Below, piece after piece: positions 51,930 to 63,996 of a stretch of DNA of 64,000 nucleotides (position 1 is the stretch's first letter; every line of letters begins with the position of its first letter). The position numbers and the translations under genes are program-made. Origin of the DNA: Poriferisodalis sp965231925 (GTDB lineage Bacteria > Actinomycetota > Acidimicrobiia > Acidimicrobiales > Poriferisodalaceae). The DNA lies in contig OZ246894.1 in NCBI GenBank assembly GCA_965231925.1, positions 3,596,001 through 3,660,000 on the forward strand, given 5' to 3'. The notes beneath the pieces were generated by a model. The model saw only the letters and a list, made by a program, of their open reading frames with translations, searched no databases and was not told the DNA's origin.

Positions 51930-52316
51930 TCAGTTCGCCCAGCCCGACGCAGCGTCGTCGTATGCGCCATTGATCATGGTCTGCCAAAACCATGCATGCA
52001 ATGGGAGCACGGCTATCGCGGCGAACCGAAGGGGCCGCTTCTCTTCACGCCACGCGATCCAAACCGTTATCGCGGCGGCGGCAGCACCCGTCAACCATAT
52101 GGCTGCACGAGGAGGCGGCGTCGGGTTGTCCCAGTCGCCGACGAAGACAGCCATCAGCACCAAGACAGCGGCGAACACGACCGCGACGCTCACCGCTGCC
52201 CAAGTGATCCAAGAAGCGGCCCGGTCACGCCAAGACTCGGAATCTAGCGAACTGACCTTCACAGCGCTGCGAGGCGCGAGCGCAGGGCGGGGCCGAGATG
52301 CCTTTTGTCGCTTCAC
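51930..52316 (-). CDS. Small hypothetical membrane protein
   Basis: A 128-residue protein starting at GTG 52316 with a basic N-terminus (KRQKASRPRPALAPRSA) and three hydrophobic segments (ITWAAVSVAVVFAAVLVLMA, AAIWLTGAAAAAITVWIAW, FAAIAVLPLHAWFWQTMI). No family is recognised. The upstream extension to 52421 reads as shadow sequence. It lies convergently with the hydrolase gene. Confidence 0.6.
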   Translation of the reverse strand: MKRQKASRPRPALAPRSAVKVSSLDSESWRDRAASWITWAAVSVAVVFAAVLVLMAVFVGDWDNPTPPPRAAIWLTGAAAAAITVWIAWREEKRPLRFAAIAVLPLHAWFWQTMINGAYDDAASGWAN

Positions 52317-52439
52317 ACTGCTACCGGCTGCACGCCTTGAGCCACTGCGGCAACAGGTAGCGCCAGTTGCTGCGACGGTGGCCCTCGAGATCCCACGATC
52401 CGCAGACGCCACCAGATGCACTCCGCTGCAACATGGCGA

Positions 52440-53651
52440 TCAGCGGTCGATCCGGTGGACGATCATCTTGGCGATCTCGAGGCTGGATGTGGCTGCCGGA
52501 CTCGGGGCGTTCAGCACGTGGGTGCTGTGGCCCGCGACCGTGACCGCGAAGTCGTCCTCGAGCTCCCCGGCGGGATCCATCGCCTGGGCGCGCACACCGG
52601 CCTTCGAGCGCACGAGATCGTCGGCCTCGATATCTGGCACCAGCCGCTGCAACGCCCGGGTGAACGCAGCCTTGCTCAGCGACCGCCATACCTCCCCCGC
52701 GCCTGTGCGCCAGTAGCGGCGGGCGAGTCGCCACAGGCCGCGGTTGGTGAGGTGCTCGCGCAGCTGCGTCCTGCTGACATCGCTCCAGCGGTATCCCTCG
52801 CGGGCCAAAGCGAGCACCGCATTGGGCCCGGCGTGGATCGTGCCGTCGATCATTCGGGTGAGGTGCACCCCTAAGAACGGAAAGCTGGGATCAGGCACGG
52901 GGTAGATCAGATTCCGCACGAGGTGCGACCGCTCGGGCACCAACTCGTAGTACTCGCCGCGAAACGGGACGATCCGGTAGCCACCGCCCGCGCCCGCGAG
53001 TTCCGCCACCTGGTCGCACCGCAATCCTGCACAGTTCACGAGCCAATTCGCTTCTACGTCGCCGGACGTCGTGGTGATCCGCACACGGTCCGCAGCGGGG
53101 GCGAGCCCGACGACTGCGGTGTTCGTCCGCAGCTCACCACCGGCAGCCTCGACCTCATCGATCAGCGCGCTGCACACGGCGCTGTAGTCGACGATCCCGG
53201 TGCTGGGGACCAACAGCGCCTCCACACCCGCGCAATAGGGCTCCAACTCGGCCAGCCGGCGCGCATCGATCAGCTCTGCGGGGACGCCGTTGGCAACGGC
53301 CCGCTCGGCGAGCGCCGCGAGCCGCTCCTGCTCAGAGCGGTCGACGGCAACGATGACCTTGCCGCACACTTCATGAGCGATCCCCCGTTGACGGCAGAAC
53401 TCGACCATCGAGGTGCGCCCGGCGACCGCCATGGACGCCTTGGCCGACCCCGGCCGGTAGTACACGCCCGAATGCAGCACACCGGAGTTGCGACCGGTCT
53501 GGTGCAGCGCTGGCCGCGCTTCAGACTCGAGAATCACCACCCGGCGGCCGGGATGATCTGCCAGGTACCGGTGTGCTGTCGCCAAGCCGATGATGCCCGC
53601 CCCCACGATGGCGAGGTCGGCGCGGGCAGACGGATTTACCGCACTGGTCAT
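52440..53651 (-). CDS. lhgO: L-2-hydroxyglutarate oxidase
   Basis: A 403-residue FAD enzyme that oxidises L-2-hydroxyglutarate to 2-oxoglutarate. The FAD motif is AIVGAGIIGLATAHRYL, then HQTGRNSGVLHSGVYYRPGS (a family hallmark), YCAGVEALLVPSTGIVDYSA, NCAGLRCDQVAELAG, and FRGEYYELVPERSHLVRNLI. It is read divergently from glpX with 115 bases between. Length and motifs are normal. Confidence 0.93.
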   Translation of the reverse strand: MTSAVNPSARADLAIVGAGIIGLATAHRYLADHPGRRVVILESEARPALHQTGRNSGVLHSGVYYRPGSAKASMAVAGRTSMVEFCRQRGIAHEVCGKVIVAVDRSEQERLAALAERAVANGVPAELIDARRLAELEPYCAGVEALLVPSTGIVDYSAVCSALIDEVEAAGGELRTNTAVVGLAPAADRVRITTTSGDVEANWLVNCAGLRCDQVAELAGAGGGYRIVPFRGEYYELVPERSHLVRNLIYPVPDPSFPFLGVHLTRMIDGTIHAGPNAVLALAREGYRWSDVSRTQLREHLTNRGLWRLARRYWRTGAGEVWRSLSKAAFTRALQRLVPDIEADDLVRSKAGVRAQAMDPAGELEDDFAVTVAGHSTHVLNAPSPAATSSLEIAKMIVHRIDR

Positions 53652-53766
53652 CGAGGCGAAGCTATCGCCGACGGCTGGTGAGAGTTCTCGACGGTGACCA
53701 CTCGGTGGGGATGAGCGCCGAATCCAGAAGGCTCACTCCTGCGCGCATCCTCTAGGGTCGGCGCCG

Positions 53767-54807
53767 ATGAATGACAACCGCAGATCCTTCGGCGGCCGAA
53801 GCCGCGCTGCGAGTCCGGATCTCGCCCGTCAAGCTCCGGACCGCAACCTTGCGCTCGAACTGGTCCGCACCACCGAAGCGGCTGCCATGGCGGCCTCGCG
53901 CTGGATGGGCCGAGGCGACAAAGACGGCGCCGACGGCGCCGCCGTGGACGCCATGCGGGTCGTGCTGTCCACCGTGCCCATGGATGGCATCGTCGTCATC
54001 GGCGAGGGCGAGAAAGACGAAGCGCCGATGCTGTTCAACGGCGAGTTCATCGGCGACGGCACCGGGGCACTGACCGATGTCGCAGTTGATCCCATCGACG
54101 GCACGACGCTGACCTCGTTGGGGCGAGGCAACGCCATCGCGGTGATCGCCGTCTCGCCACGCGGCACCATGCTCGACCCTGGGCCATGCGTCTACATGGA
54201 GAAGATCGCCGTCGGTCCCGACGCCAAGGGAGTGGTGGACCTGAACCGGTCGCCCGCGGAGAACTTGCGAGCGATCGCGGAGGCCACCGGGCAGGGTCTG
54301 CGTGACCTCACCGCCGTGGTGCTCGACCGCGACCGCCACGCCGAGCTGATCGGGGAGATCCGCGAGACCGGCGCCCGCATCAGGCTCATTCCAGACGGCG
54401 ACGTAGCCGGTGCCATATCTGCCGCTGCGAGCGACTCGACCGATGTGCTCTTCGGCATCGGCGGCACACCCGAAGGCATCATCTCCGCAGCGGCGCTCAA
54501 GTGCTTGGGCGGCGAGCTGCAGGGTCGCCTGTGGCCGCGCAACGACCACGAACGCCAAGCGGCTGCAGCGGCCGGCTTCGACCTCGAGCGTGTGCTGCAC
54601 ATCGACGATCTGGTGCAGTCCGACGATGTCTTCTTCGCCGCGACCGGCATCACCGATGGCGAACTGCTGAACGGTGTGAAGTTCTCTGCGCACCGCGCCA
54701 CCACCGACTCGCTCGTGATGCGCTCACGAAGCGGCACGGTGCGCCACATCAAGGCCACTCACGACATCGACAAGCTCAGCGCCTACGCAGCAGTGGACTT
54801 CACCTGA
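53767..54807 (+). CDS. glpX: Class II fructose-1,6-bisphosphatase
   Basis: A 346-residue GlpX-type phosphatase of gluconeogenesis. The start of the fold (NLALELVRTTEAAAMAASRW), VVIGEGEKDEAPML, the metal site DPIDGTTLT (residues 108-116), RDRHAELIGEIRETGARI, GIGGTPEGIISAAAL and a final DSLVMRSRSGTVRHIKATHD are in place. ATG 53767 is used. It is followed after three bases by hisI, so the two are cotranscribed. Confidence 0.95.
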   Translation: MNDNRRSFGGRSRAASPDLARQAPDRNLALELVRTTEAAAMAASRWMGRGDKDGADGAAVDAMRVVLSTVPMDGIVVIGEGEKDEAPMLFNGEFIGDGTGALTDVAVDPIDGTTLTSLGRGNAIAVIAVSPRGTMLDPGPCVYMEKIAVGPDAKGVVDLNRSPAENLRAIAEATGQGLRDLTAVVLDRDRHAELIGEIRETGARIRLIPDGDVAGAISAAASDSTDVLFGIGGTPEGIISAAALKCLGGELQGRLWPRNDHERQAAAAAGFDLERVLHIDDLVQSDDVFFAATGITDGELLNGVKFSAHRATTDSLVMRSRSGTVRHIKATHDIDKLSAYAAVDFT

Positions 54808-54810
54808 GCC

Positions 54811-55248
54811 ATGGCCGCCACCGACAACGTTCCCGCGCCCGACGACCTCGAAGAAGGCACCGTCGCCGGCATCGACTTCGGCAAGGTCGCCCAGATCGGC
54901 CGAGACGGCCACCAAGTCGTGCCCGTCGTGCTGCAGGACGCCGACACCGGCGACGTGCTGTTCATCGGCTACGCCAACGACGAGGCGCTGCGACTGACGT
55001 TCGAGCGACGCAGCGCCGTGCTCTACTCCACGTCGCGCAACGAGATCTGGCACAAGGGCGCCACCTCAGGCGACACGCTCTCATTGGTCGAGGTGCGGGT
55101 GAATTGCGAGCAGAACTCGTTGCTGTACCGGGTCCGGCGCGACGGCGGAGGCGCATGCCACACCCGCGACGCCGACGGCTCATCCCGGTCCGGCTGCTAC
55201 TACCGCGCCGTCGAGAGCCTGCAGCAGCTGCGCCACATCAGCGATTGA
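54811..55248 (+). CDS. hisI: Phosphoribosyl-AMP cyclohydrolase-like protein (HisI family)
   Basis: A 145-residue HisI-family protein. IGYANDEALRLTF, YSTSRNEIWHKGATSGD, CHT and a late Cys (C99, C116, C129) match the zinc-binding enzyme of histidine synthesis that opens the phosphoribosyl-AMP ring. The usual DCDxD magnesium motif, however, reads NCEQN at residues 98-102, so the acidic ligands are replaced. It is a divergent variant that may use another metal arrangement or another nucleotide. It follows glpX by three bases, with no other his gene nearby. Confidence 0.82.
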   Translation: MAATDNVPAPDDLEEGTVAGIDFGKVAQIGRDGHQVVPVVLQDADTGDVLFIGYANDEALRLTFERRSAVLYSTSRNEIWHKGATSGDTLSLVEVRVNCEQNSLLYRVRRDGGGACHTRDADGSSRSGCYYRAVESLQQLRHISD

Positions 55249-55291
55249 GACGGCCGCGCCAGTTCGGCGCAAAGAGGCTGAGTCGATACAG

Positions 55292-56563
<1,272 letters not shown>

Positions 56564-56633
56564 GAGCAGTCCTTTCAGGGTTGAAGCAGGACTCTCAAAT
56601 GCTTGCAGGCACAGCGCCCGCACCACGACATTT

Positions 56634-56654
56634 GCGGCGCAGCGGGCGCGCCGC
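56634..56654 (-). terminator. Possible atp operon terminator hairpin
   Basis: A 7-bp perfect stem (GCGGCGC, 7-base loop, GCGCCGC) about 50 bases after the atpC stop, in the atpC-amtB spacer. In the minus direction it is followed by AAATG, not a T-run, so termination is only suggested. Confidence 0.3.
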
Positions 56655-56703
56655 GCTCAGCGGCGGCGTGTGATGGCTGGGGACGGCAGCGCGATTGCGC
56701 TCA

Positions 56704-57087
56704 TCAAGCGGCGCTGGCAACCGCGATACGCGTCTGCGCCCACGCCAGCGCTGCCTTGGCGTCTTCATCGTCGGCGTCGGCCGCCACAGCAGCCTGAGCC
56801 GCCTCCAAGTCAGCCTGCGCAGCAGCGGCGTCGATCTCGTCAGCCGCGTACGCGGCGTCGCTGAGGATCGTCACGACATTGTTGCTGACCTCGACAAAGC
56901 CGCGGTTGAGCGCCAGTGTCACGATGCCGTCGGACGCCCACAGCTGGGTCTGCCCGATGTCGAGCGCACCGATGAAGGCAGCGTGATGGTCCAAGAAGGC
57001 GATGTCGCCGTCGACGGTGCGCGTCACGACTTGGCTGCACTCGCCGCTGAACAGCACGGCTTCGGGTGAAACGAGTTCAACCTGCAT
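56704..57087 (-). CDS. atpC: ATP synthase epsilon subunit
   Basis: A 127-residue epsilon subunit of the F1 sector, which couples the rotor to the c ring and inhibits ATP hydrolysis. The N-terminal beta-sandwich MQVELVSPEAVLFSGECSQV, VVTRTVDGDIAFLDHHAAFI and LNRGFVEVSNNVVTILSDAA, followed by a helical C-terminal part, is normal. Last gene of the atp operon. Confidence 0.95.
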   Translation of the reverse strand: MQVELVSPEAVLFSGECSQVVTRTVDGDIAFLDHHAAFIGALDIGQTQLWASDGIVTLALNRGFVEVSNNVVTILSDAAYAADEIDAAAAQADLEAAQAAVAADADDEDAKAALAWAQTRIAVASAA

Positions 57088-57131
57088 GGGGCTCGATCAT
57101 CATTGGGTCGGTCTCGGTGCGCCGGCGCCGT

Positions 57132-58598
57132 TCAGGACCCAGCCTGGGCGAGGTCACGGGCCTTGGCCATCGCAGACTCGGCATTGCCGACATTGAGGAA
57201 CGCCTGCTCGGGCAGATCGTCGAGGTCGCCGTTGCACAGCATCTCGAAGGACTCGATGGTCTCCGAGACCGGCACGAAGATTCCCGGCAGGCCCGTGAAG
57301 ACCTCGGCGACGAAGAACGGCTGGCTCAAGAAGCGCTGGATCTTGCGCGCCCGGTCGACAGTGATGCGGTCTTCCTCGGACAGCTCGTCGAGACCCAAGA
57401 TCGCGATGATGTCTTGCAGTTCCTTGTAGCGCTGCAAGATCTCCTGCGTGCGCCGCGCCACGTTGTAGTGCCGATCGCCGACCACCTCAGGGCTGAGAAT
57501 GGTGGAGGTCGACGCCAGCGGGTCGACTGCGGGGTAGATGCCCAGCGAGGCGATCTGGCGGCTCAGCTCGGTCGTCGCATCGAGGTGCGTGAAGGTCGTG
57601 AACGGCGCCGGGTCGGTGTAGTCGTCGGCTGGCACGTACACGGCCTGCAGCGACGTGATGGAGTGGCCCGACGTCGAGGTGATGCGCTCTTGCAGCTCGC
57701 CCATCTCGTCGGCCAGGTTGGGCTGGTAGCCCACCGCGGAGGGCATGCGGCCCAGCAGGGTGGACACCTCTGAGCCGGCCTGCACGAATCGGAAAATGTT
57801 GTCGACGAACAGCAGCACCTCCTGGCCCTGCACGTCACGGAAGTACTCGGCCATCGTCAGCGCCGACAACGCCACGCGCAGGCGGACGCCAGGCGGCTCA
57901 TCCATCTGGCCGAAGACGAGCGCCGTCTTCTCGAGCACGCCCGACTCCTCCATCTCGAGATAGAGGTCGGTACCTTCGCGGGTGCGCTCCCCCACCCCGG
58001 CGAAGACCGACACGCCGCCGTGCTGGGAGGCCACGCGGTTGATCATCTCGGTGATGAGCACCGTCTTGCCCACGCCGGCGCCGCCGAACAAGCCGATCTT
58101 GCCGCCTTCCACGTATGGCTCGAGCAGGTCGATCACCTTGATGCCCGACTCGAACATCGTGGCCTTGGGCTCGAGGGTGTCGAAGGCGGGCGCCGGGCGG
58201 TGGATCTCCCAGCGGTCGTCAATGCCCTCGGTGACTTCCTCGCCGTCGAGCGGCTGGCCGAGCACGTTGAAGATGTGCCCGAGCACCCCGTCGCCTACCG
58301 GCACGGTGATGCCCTGGCCGGTGTTGACGACCGTCATGCCGCGCGTCAGGCCGTCGGTGGCCTTCATCGACACGATCCGGACGCGGTTGTCGCCGATCTG
58401 CTGGGCGACCTCTCCGGTGATGGTGACCGGCTGGCCTTCGAGCTCAACGTGCATCTCGACGGCGGTGTTGATCTCGGGGATCGCGCCGGGCGGGAACTCC
58501 GCGTCCACAACCGGGCCGGCGATGGCCACGACACGGCCAGCGGCGCGCTCGGCCGCGTCTGCGGCGGTTCGGGTTTCGGTCATCGTCATATCTGTCAC
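57132..58598 (-). CDS. atpD: ATP synthase beta subunit
   Basis: A 488-residue catalytic beta subunit. The P-loop is GGAGVGKTVLITEM, then ALVFGQMDEPPGVRLRVALS, DNIFRFVQAGSEVSTLLGRM and the C-terminal FFVAEVFTGLPGIFVPVSET. The start has an extra ~20 residues (MTDMTMTETRTAADAAERAA) before GRVVAIAGPVVDAEF. Confidence 0.97.
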   Translation of the reverse strand: MTDMTMTETRTAADAAERAAGRVVAIAGPVVDAEFPPGAIPEINTAVEMHVELEGQPVTITGEVAQQIGDNRVRIVSMKATDGLTRGMTVVNTGQGITVPVGDGVLGHIFNVLGQPLDGEEVTEGIDDRWEIHRPAPAFDTLEPKATMFESGIKVIDLLEPYVEGGKIGLFGGAGVGKTVLITEMINRVASQHGGVSVFAGVGERTREGTDLYLEMEESGVLEKTALVFGQMDEPPGVRLRVALSALTMAEYFRDVQGQEVLLFVDNIFRFVQAGSEVSTLLGRMPSAVGYQPNLADEMGELQERITSTSGHSITSLQAVYVPADDYTDPAPFTTFTHLDATTELSRQIASLGIYPAVDPLASTSTILSPEVVGDRHYNVARRTQEILQRYKELQDIIAILGLDELSEEDRITVDRARKIQRFLSQPFFVAEVFTGLPGIFVPVSETIESFEMLCNGDLDDLPEQAFLNVGNAESAMAKARDLAQAGS

Positions 58599-58628
58599 TC
58601 CTTGGAGCAGAGCGGAGGTGCGGTGGGG

Positions 58629-59603
58629 TTACTCGCGCGCACGGAACAAGTTCGCGGTACGGGCTTCGATGGTGTCTGAGAGCAGGTCGACTTCGCCGCC
58701 GGCGGTCTGCGACAGTGCTTCGGCGCCGCCGACGATCTCCATGATCTCGGTGGTGATGGCGTCCTGACGGGCACGATTCATAACGCGCGTCAGGTTGGTC
58801 TTGAGGTCCTCGGCGTTGTCGGTGGCGGCCTTCATGGCGCGCTGGCGCGCCGCGTGCTCCGAAGCCGAGGCTTCAAGTACGGCGGAGTACAGCCGGGCCT
58901 CCGCGTAGCGCGGCAGCAACCGTTCGAGGATGGCAGCGGGCTCGGGCTCGAACTCGTAGCCGCCGTCGGGACCGCTAGCGCCGGCGTCAGGGTCCGCGTC
59001 ATGGTCGCCGATATCGCTGGAGTCGAGCGGCATGAACGGCACGATTGCCACGGACTGGTTGCCCATCGAATGGAACTGGGTGTAGGCCAGCATGACCCGC
59101 TCGCAGCCGTTCTCGAACAAGTCCGTCGCTGCGGCAGCGATCTGCTGGGCATCGGCGTAGCTGGGCTGATCGCTGAAGCCCTCGAAGCCAGCAGCGATGC
59201 GGTAGTCGCGGAAGCGGAAGTAACCGAGCGCCTTGCGCCCCGACAGCACCAGCTCGTAGTCGCGTCCCTCTGCCGCGTCGGCAGCGATGGCCCGCTCGGT
59301 GGCGCGCAGGACATTGTTGTTGTAACCGCCGCACAGACCCCGGTCAGCAGCGATGACCACATAGGCCACCTTGGCGACCTCAGCCGGTTCACGCAGGAGC
59401 GGGTGATCTGCTTCGCCACCGGCGGAGGCCAAATTGGCGATGACAGCCGTCACCTTGTCGCTGTAGGGCCGTGCGGCGCGAACTCGTGCCTGTGCGCGGA
59501 CGATGCGTGACGCCGCGATCAGCTCCATGGCGCGCGTGATCTTCTTGGTGGCGTCGATCGACTTGATACGACGCCGAAGAATGCGCTCCTGACCGCTTGC
59601 CAT
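58629..59603 (-). CDS. atpG: ATP synthase gamma subunit
   Basis: A 324-residue central-shaft subunit. The N-terminal RIKSIDATKKITRAMELIAASRI and C-terminal NRARQDAITTEIMEIVGGAE helices are typical. It has an acidic insertion of about 25 residues (SSDIGDHDADPDAGASGPDG) in the globular part, a feature of some actinobacterial gamma subunits. Follows atpA by 17 bases. Confidence 0.96.
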   Translation of the reverse strand: MASGQERILRRRIKSIDATKKITRAMELIAASRIVRAQARVRAARPYSDKVTAVIANLASAGGEADHPLLREPAEVAKVAYVVIAADRGLCGGYNNNVLRATERAIAADAAEGRDYELVLSGRKALGYFRFRDYRIAAGFEGFSDQPSYADAQQIAAAATDLFENGCERVMLAYTQFHSMGNQSVAIVPFMPLDSSDIGDHDADPDAGASGPDGGYEFEPEPAAILERLLPRYAEARLYSAVLEASASEHAARQRAMKAATDNAEDLKTNLTRVMNRARQDAITTEIMEIVGGAEALSQTAGGEVDLLSDTIEARTANLFRARE

Positions 59604-59620
59604 CTGTGCTCAGTCCCCGC

Positions 59621-61194
<1,574 letters not shown>

Positions 61195-61198
<4 letters not shown>

Positions 61199-61722
61199 GA
61201 CAGGCGCTCCTTCATCTTGTCGAGCCGAGTGCGTACCGAGCCGTCGAAGACTGTGTCGCCGATTTGGGCAGTCAGTCCTCCGATGATCTCGGGGTCCACT
61301 ACGACATGGACGGTCACGTTGCGGCCGCTGGCGCGGGTCAGGGCCTCAGCAACCCCTGCGATCTGGGATTCGGTGAGCGCGACGGCCGAGCGGACTTCGG
61401 CCACCGCCCCGCCACGGCTGGCTGCTGCCAGCGTCAGTGCTTCGTCTGCGATCGCATCGATATCGCCGCCACGGCCGGCCCCCACCAGCATCGCCACCAC
61501 ATTGAGCGTGACCGGCGACGCCTGATCAGCCAACAGGTCTTCGATGATGCCGATACGGCGTGAAGCCGGGATCGTGCGGTCTGACAGCACGCGGCGCAGC
61601 TCTTCATTTCCGGCAGCGGAGCGGCCCACCGCCGACAGTTCCTCGGTCACGCGATCGAGCGCGTCCTCGGCCTGTGCGATGGCCACGACTGCGCTGGCGT
61701 AACCCTCGGTGCGCTCGCTCAT
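61195..61722 (-). CDS. atpH: ATP synthase delta subunit
   Basis: A 175-residue delta subunit (OSCP-like stalk). GYASAVVAIAQAEDALDRV at the start and VDPEIIGGLTAQIGDTVFDG near the end are the family pattern. It lies between atpF and atpA; atpA overlaps its stop by four bases. Confidence 0.95.
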
Positions 61723-61811
61723 CGGTCGATCCTGGTCATCTGTTCAACTCCTGTCCCGGCCCCGCCTGTCAACCCGGCTGGATTGGCGGGGGCGGGCGAT
61801 GGGCGGGACGT

Positions 61812-62351
61812 TCAGTTCCCCACCCGTTCGATGTAGTCCTCGATCAGCTGGGCGTGAGCCGCTTCATCGATGCTGGCGCGCACCACCTGCTCGGCAGCAC
61901 CCACGGCGATCGACGTGATGTCGGCCCGCACCTCGGCCATCGCCCGGGCACGAGCAGCCTCGATGTCTGCCTCAGCCTGGGCTCTGCGCTCAGCAATCTC
62001 GGGCTCGATGGCCGCGAGCCGTTCCTGACGGACCGACTCGGCGGCAGCGCGGGCTTCCTCGATGATGCGTGCCGCCTCAGCGTTGGCTTCGGCAAGGCGA
62101 GCGTCGTAGGACGCACGCAGCTCCTCCGCCTCGGTCTTGGCGCTCGCAGCCGAGTCCAGGTCGCCCTGAATGCGCTCGGTGCGAGCCTCCATGGCCCGGC
62201 GAATGGGCGGCAGCGCGAACTTCCACATCACGATGAGAAGAAGGAAGAACGCGATCGAGCCCCAGATCACCTCAAACAATTCGGGGATGATCGGGTTGGA
62301 GGTGGCCTCGCCCTCTGTTGCGGCGAGCAGGCCGGATGCCAGTGCGTTCAC
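61812..62351 (-). CDS. atpF: ATP synthase b subunit
   Basis: A 179-residue peripheral-stalk subunit with one membrane helix (FEVIWGSIAFFLLLIVMWKF) followed by a long charged helix rich in Ala, Glu and Arg that would form the coiled-coil dimer. It starts nine bases after atpE. Confidence 0.94.
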   Translation of the reverse strand: MNALASGLLAATEGEATSNPIIPELFEVIWGSIAFFLLLIVMWKFALPPIRRAMEARTERIQGDLDSAASAKTEAEELRASYDARLAEANAEAARIIEEARAAAESVRQERLAAIEPEIAERRAQAEADIEAARARAMAEVRADITSIAVGAAEQVVRASIDEAAHAQLIEDYIERVGN

Positions 62352-62360
62352 TGCCGCCTC

Positions 62361-62612
62361 CTACGCGAAGTTGAGCAGGATGAACACCACGAAACCGATG
62401 AGGGCCAAGGCCTCGGTGAACGCGATGCCCAAGAACATGGTCGTGCGGACCATGCCTGCTGATTCGGGTTGGCGTGCCATCGCGGTGATGGCGTTGCCGA
62501 CGACGAGGCCGATGCCGACGCCCGGGCCGATGGCCGCAAGGCCATAACCGAGGCCGGCGCCGAGCGCTTTCAGGCCGTCAACTGCGGTGTCCGCTTGTGC
62601 GAGCAAGTCCAT
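62361..62612 (-). CDS. atpE: ATP synthase c subunit
   Basis: An 83-residue hairpin protein forming the rotor ring. Helix 1 (LGYGLAAIGPGVGIGLVVGN), the polar loop ARQPE, and helix 2 with ion-carrying Glu67 (FLGIAFTEALALIGFVVFIL) are present. The residues around E67 do not show the Na+ signature, so H+ coupling is likely. ATG 62612; a longer open frame upstream is not coding. Confidence 0.95.
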   Translation of the reverse strand: MDLLAQADTAVDGLKALGAGLGYGLAAIGPGVGIGLVVGNAITAMARQPESAGMVRTTMFLGIAFTEALALIGFVVFILLNFA

Positions 62613-62719
62613 TACTCGTGTTCTCCTGTGTTGTACGGGATTGTGGGGCAGGGGCCGCAGCGCCGGGGCACTGGCTGGCCGATGGTAGGTCGGGCTGGGT
62701 CGTTTGGGCGGGGCCGGGT

Positions 62720-63532
62720 CTAGTGCTCGGGGTGGAGGGCGCCGCCGATGTACACGGCGGTGAGGATCGTGAAGATGAATGCCTGCAAGGCCGCCACCAA
62801 GATCTCGAACCCCGTGAGCCCGATCAGCATGAGGAACGGGAACGGCGTGATGATGACCAGCCACGTGGGAGTGCTGTCGGTGAGCGCCAGCCAGAACACG
62901 GTGTGAGACAGCACCGCGAAGGTCACCAGCAACAGGTGGCCGGCAAGCATGTTGGCGAAGAGCCGCACTGCCAACGAGAACGGCCGCACGACGAACGTCG
63001 ACACGAACTCGATGAGCGCCACCAAGGGGAGCAGCGCCTTGGGCACCCCTGGCGGGACCACCACGTTCTTCAGGTAGCCGAAGAAGCCGTGATTCTTGAT
63101 GCCGATGCCGTTGAACACCAGCCACACCACAATCGCGAGCGTCGCCGGCATCGCCATGCGCGCGTTGGCCGGGAAATGAATCAGCGGCACGACCTCAGTG
63201 ATGTTCGAGAAGAAGATGAACAGGAACATCGACAGCAGGAACGGCAGATAGCGCAGTCCGTCGGGGCCGATGGACTGCATGATGATGTTCTCGCGGATGA
63301 ACCCGACCGACGTCTCCGCCACGGTCTGGATGCCGCGCGGCGCGACGATGACCTCGGACCGCTCGTAACGACGCTTGGCCATCACGAAGATCGCGACGGG
63401 GGCCACGAAGGCGAAGAGGTAGATGATGCCGACCTTGTTCAGCGCGAATACCGAGTCGTCGAGTCCCGGGATGATGTTCGGCCACTCCAAGAGGTGCCCG
63501 ATGTCAGGAAAGGTCAGCGCTAGCAGGTTCAC
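62720..63532 (-). CDS. atpB: ATP synthase a subunit
   Basis: A 270-residue membrane subunit with the ion half-channels. GTG 63532 is chosen, with AAGGAG five bases upstream and overlap with the atpI stop. The essential Arg is in FSLAVRLFANMLAGHLLLVT; FFSNITEVVPLIHFP and GLTGFEILVAALQAFIFTIL are typical. Normal length. Confidence 0.95.
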   Translation of the reverse strand: MNLLALTFPDIGHLLEWPNIIPGLDDSVFALNKVGIIYLFAFVAPVAIFVMAKRRYERSEVIVAPRGIQTVAETSVGFIRENIIMQSIGPDGLRYLPFLLSMFLFIFFSNITEVVPLIHFPANARMAMPATLAIVVWLVFNGIGIKNHGFFGYLKNVVVPPGVPKALLPLVALIEFVSTFVVRPFSLAVRLFANMLAGHLLLVTFAVLSHTVFWLALTDSTPTWLVIITPFPFLMLIGLTGFEILVAALQAFIFTILTAVYIGGALHPEH

Positions 63533-63996
63533 TTCTGCTCCTTGCCGGGACGTTGGAGATCTAGGCCTGGGGCTGCGAGCCGCAGGGAAACATATCGGAT
63601 CTCCCACACAAGCAGACCGAGATGGCTCGCGAGGATGGTGATTGCGATGGGCACGGGCTCAAAAAACCCGAGCGGGCTGACCGCGAGCACGACGCCGGCG
63701 AGTACCGCGAGACGCACGATGAAGCCGCCCAGCGTGACTCCCATAAGCGCGACGGGCGACGTGCGCGCGCCCCATGCCATCAGCGCTGCGGCGGCCGCGA
63801 GATTGCCGACGACCAGCACATATCCGAGCGCGGAGGAGAGCGCGCCGCCCATGCCCCAGATGAACCCGCTGACCACGACCCAGGCGGGAAACACCCACAG
63901 GCTCCGGCGTGCCATGTCGAACGCGATATCGCGTTCAGGAGCTTGGTCACCCCAGGGCTGCACGCCGTCGTCGGACTCGGCTCGCTCGTCGGACAT
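63529..63996 (-). CDS. atpI: ATP synthase I-like protein
   Basis: A 155-residue protein with four hydrophobic segments (SLWVFPAWVVVSGFIWGMGG, ALGYVLVVGNLAAAAALMAW, LGGFIVRLAVLAGVVLAV, IAITILASHLGLLVWEIRYV), like the AtpI family that helps assemble the c ring or import Mg2+. It is the first gene of the operon here; it ends four bases into atpB. Its start (ATG 63996) lies four bases from the window edge, so its promoter is outside. Confidence 0.75.
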   Translation of the reverse strand: MSDERAESDDGVQPWGDQAPERDIAFDMARRSLWVFPAWVVVSGFIWGMGGALSSALGYVLVVGNLAAAAALMAWGARTSPVALMGVTLGGFIVRLAVLAGVVLAVSPLGFFEPVPIAITILASHLGLLVWEIRYVSLRLAAPGLDLQRPGKEQK

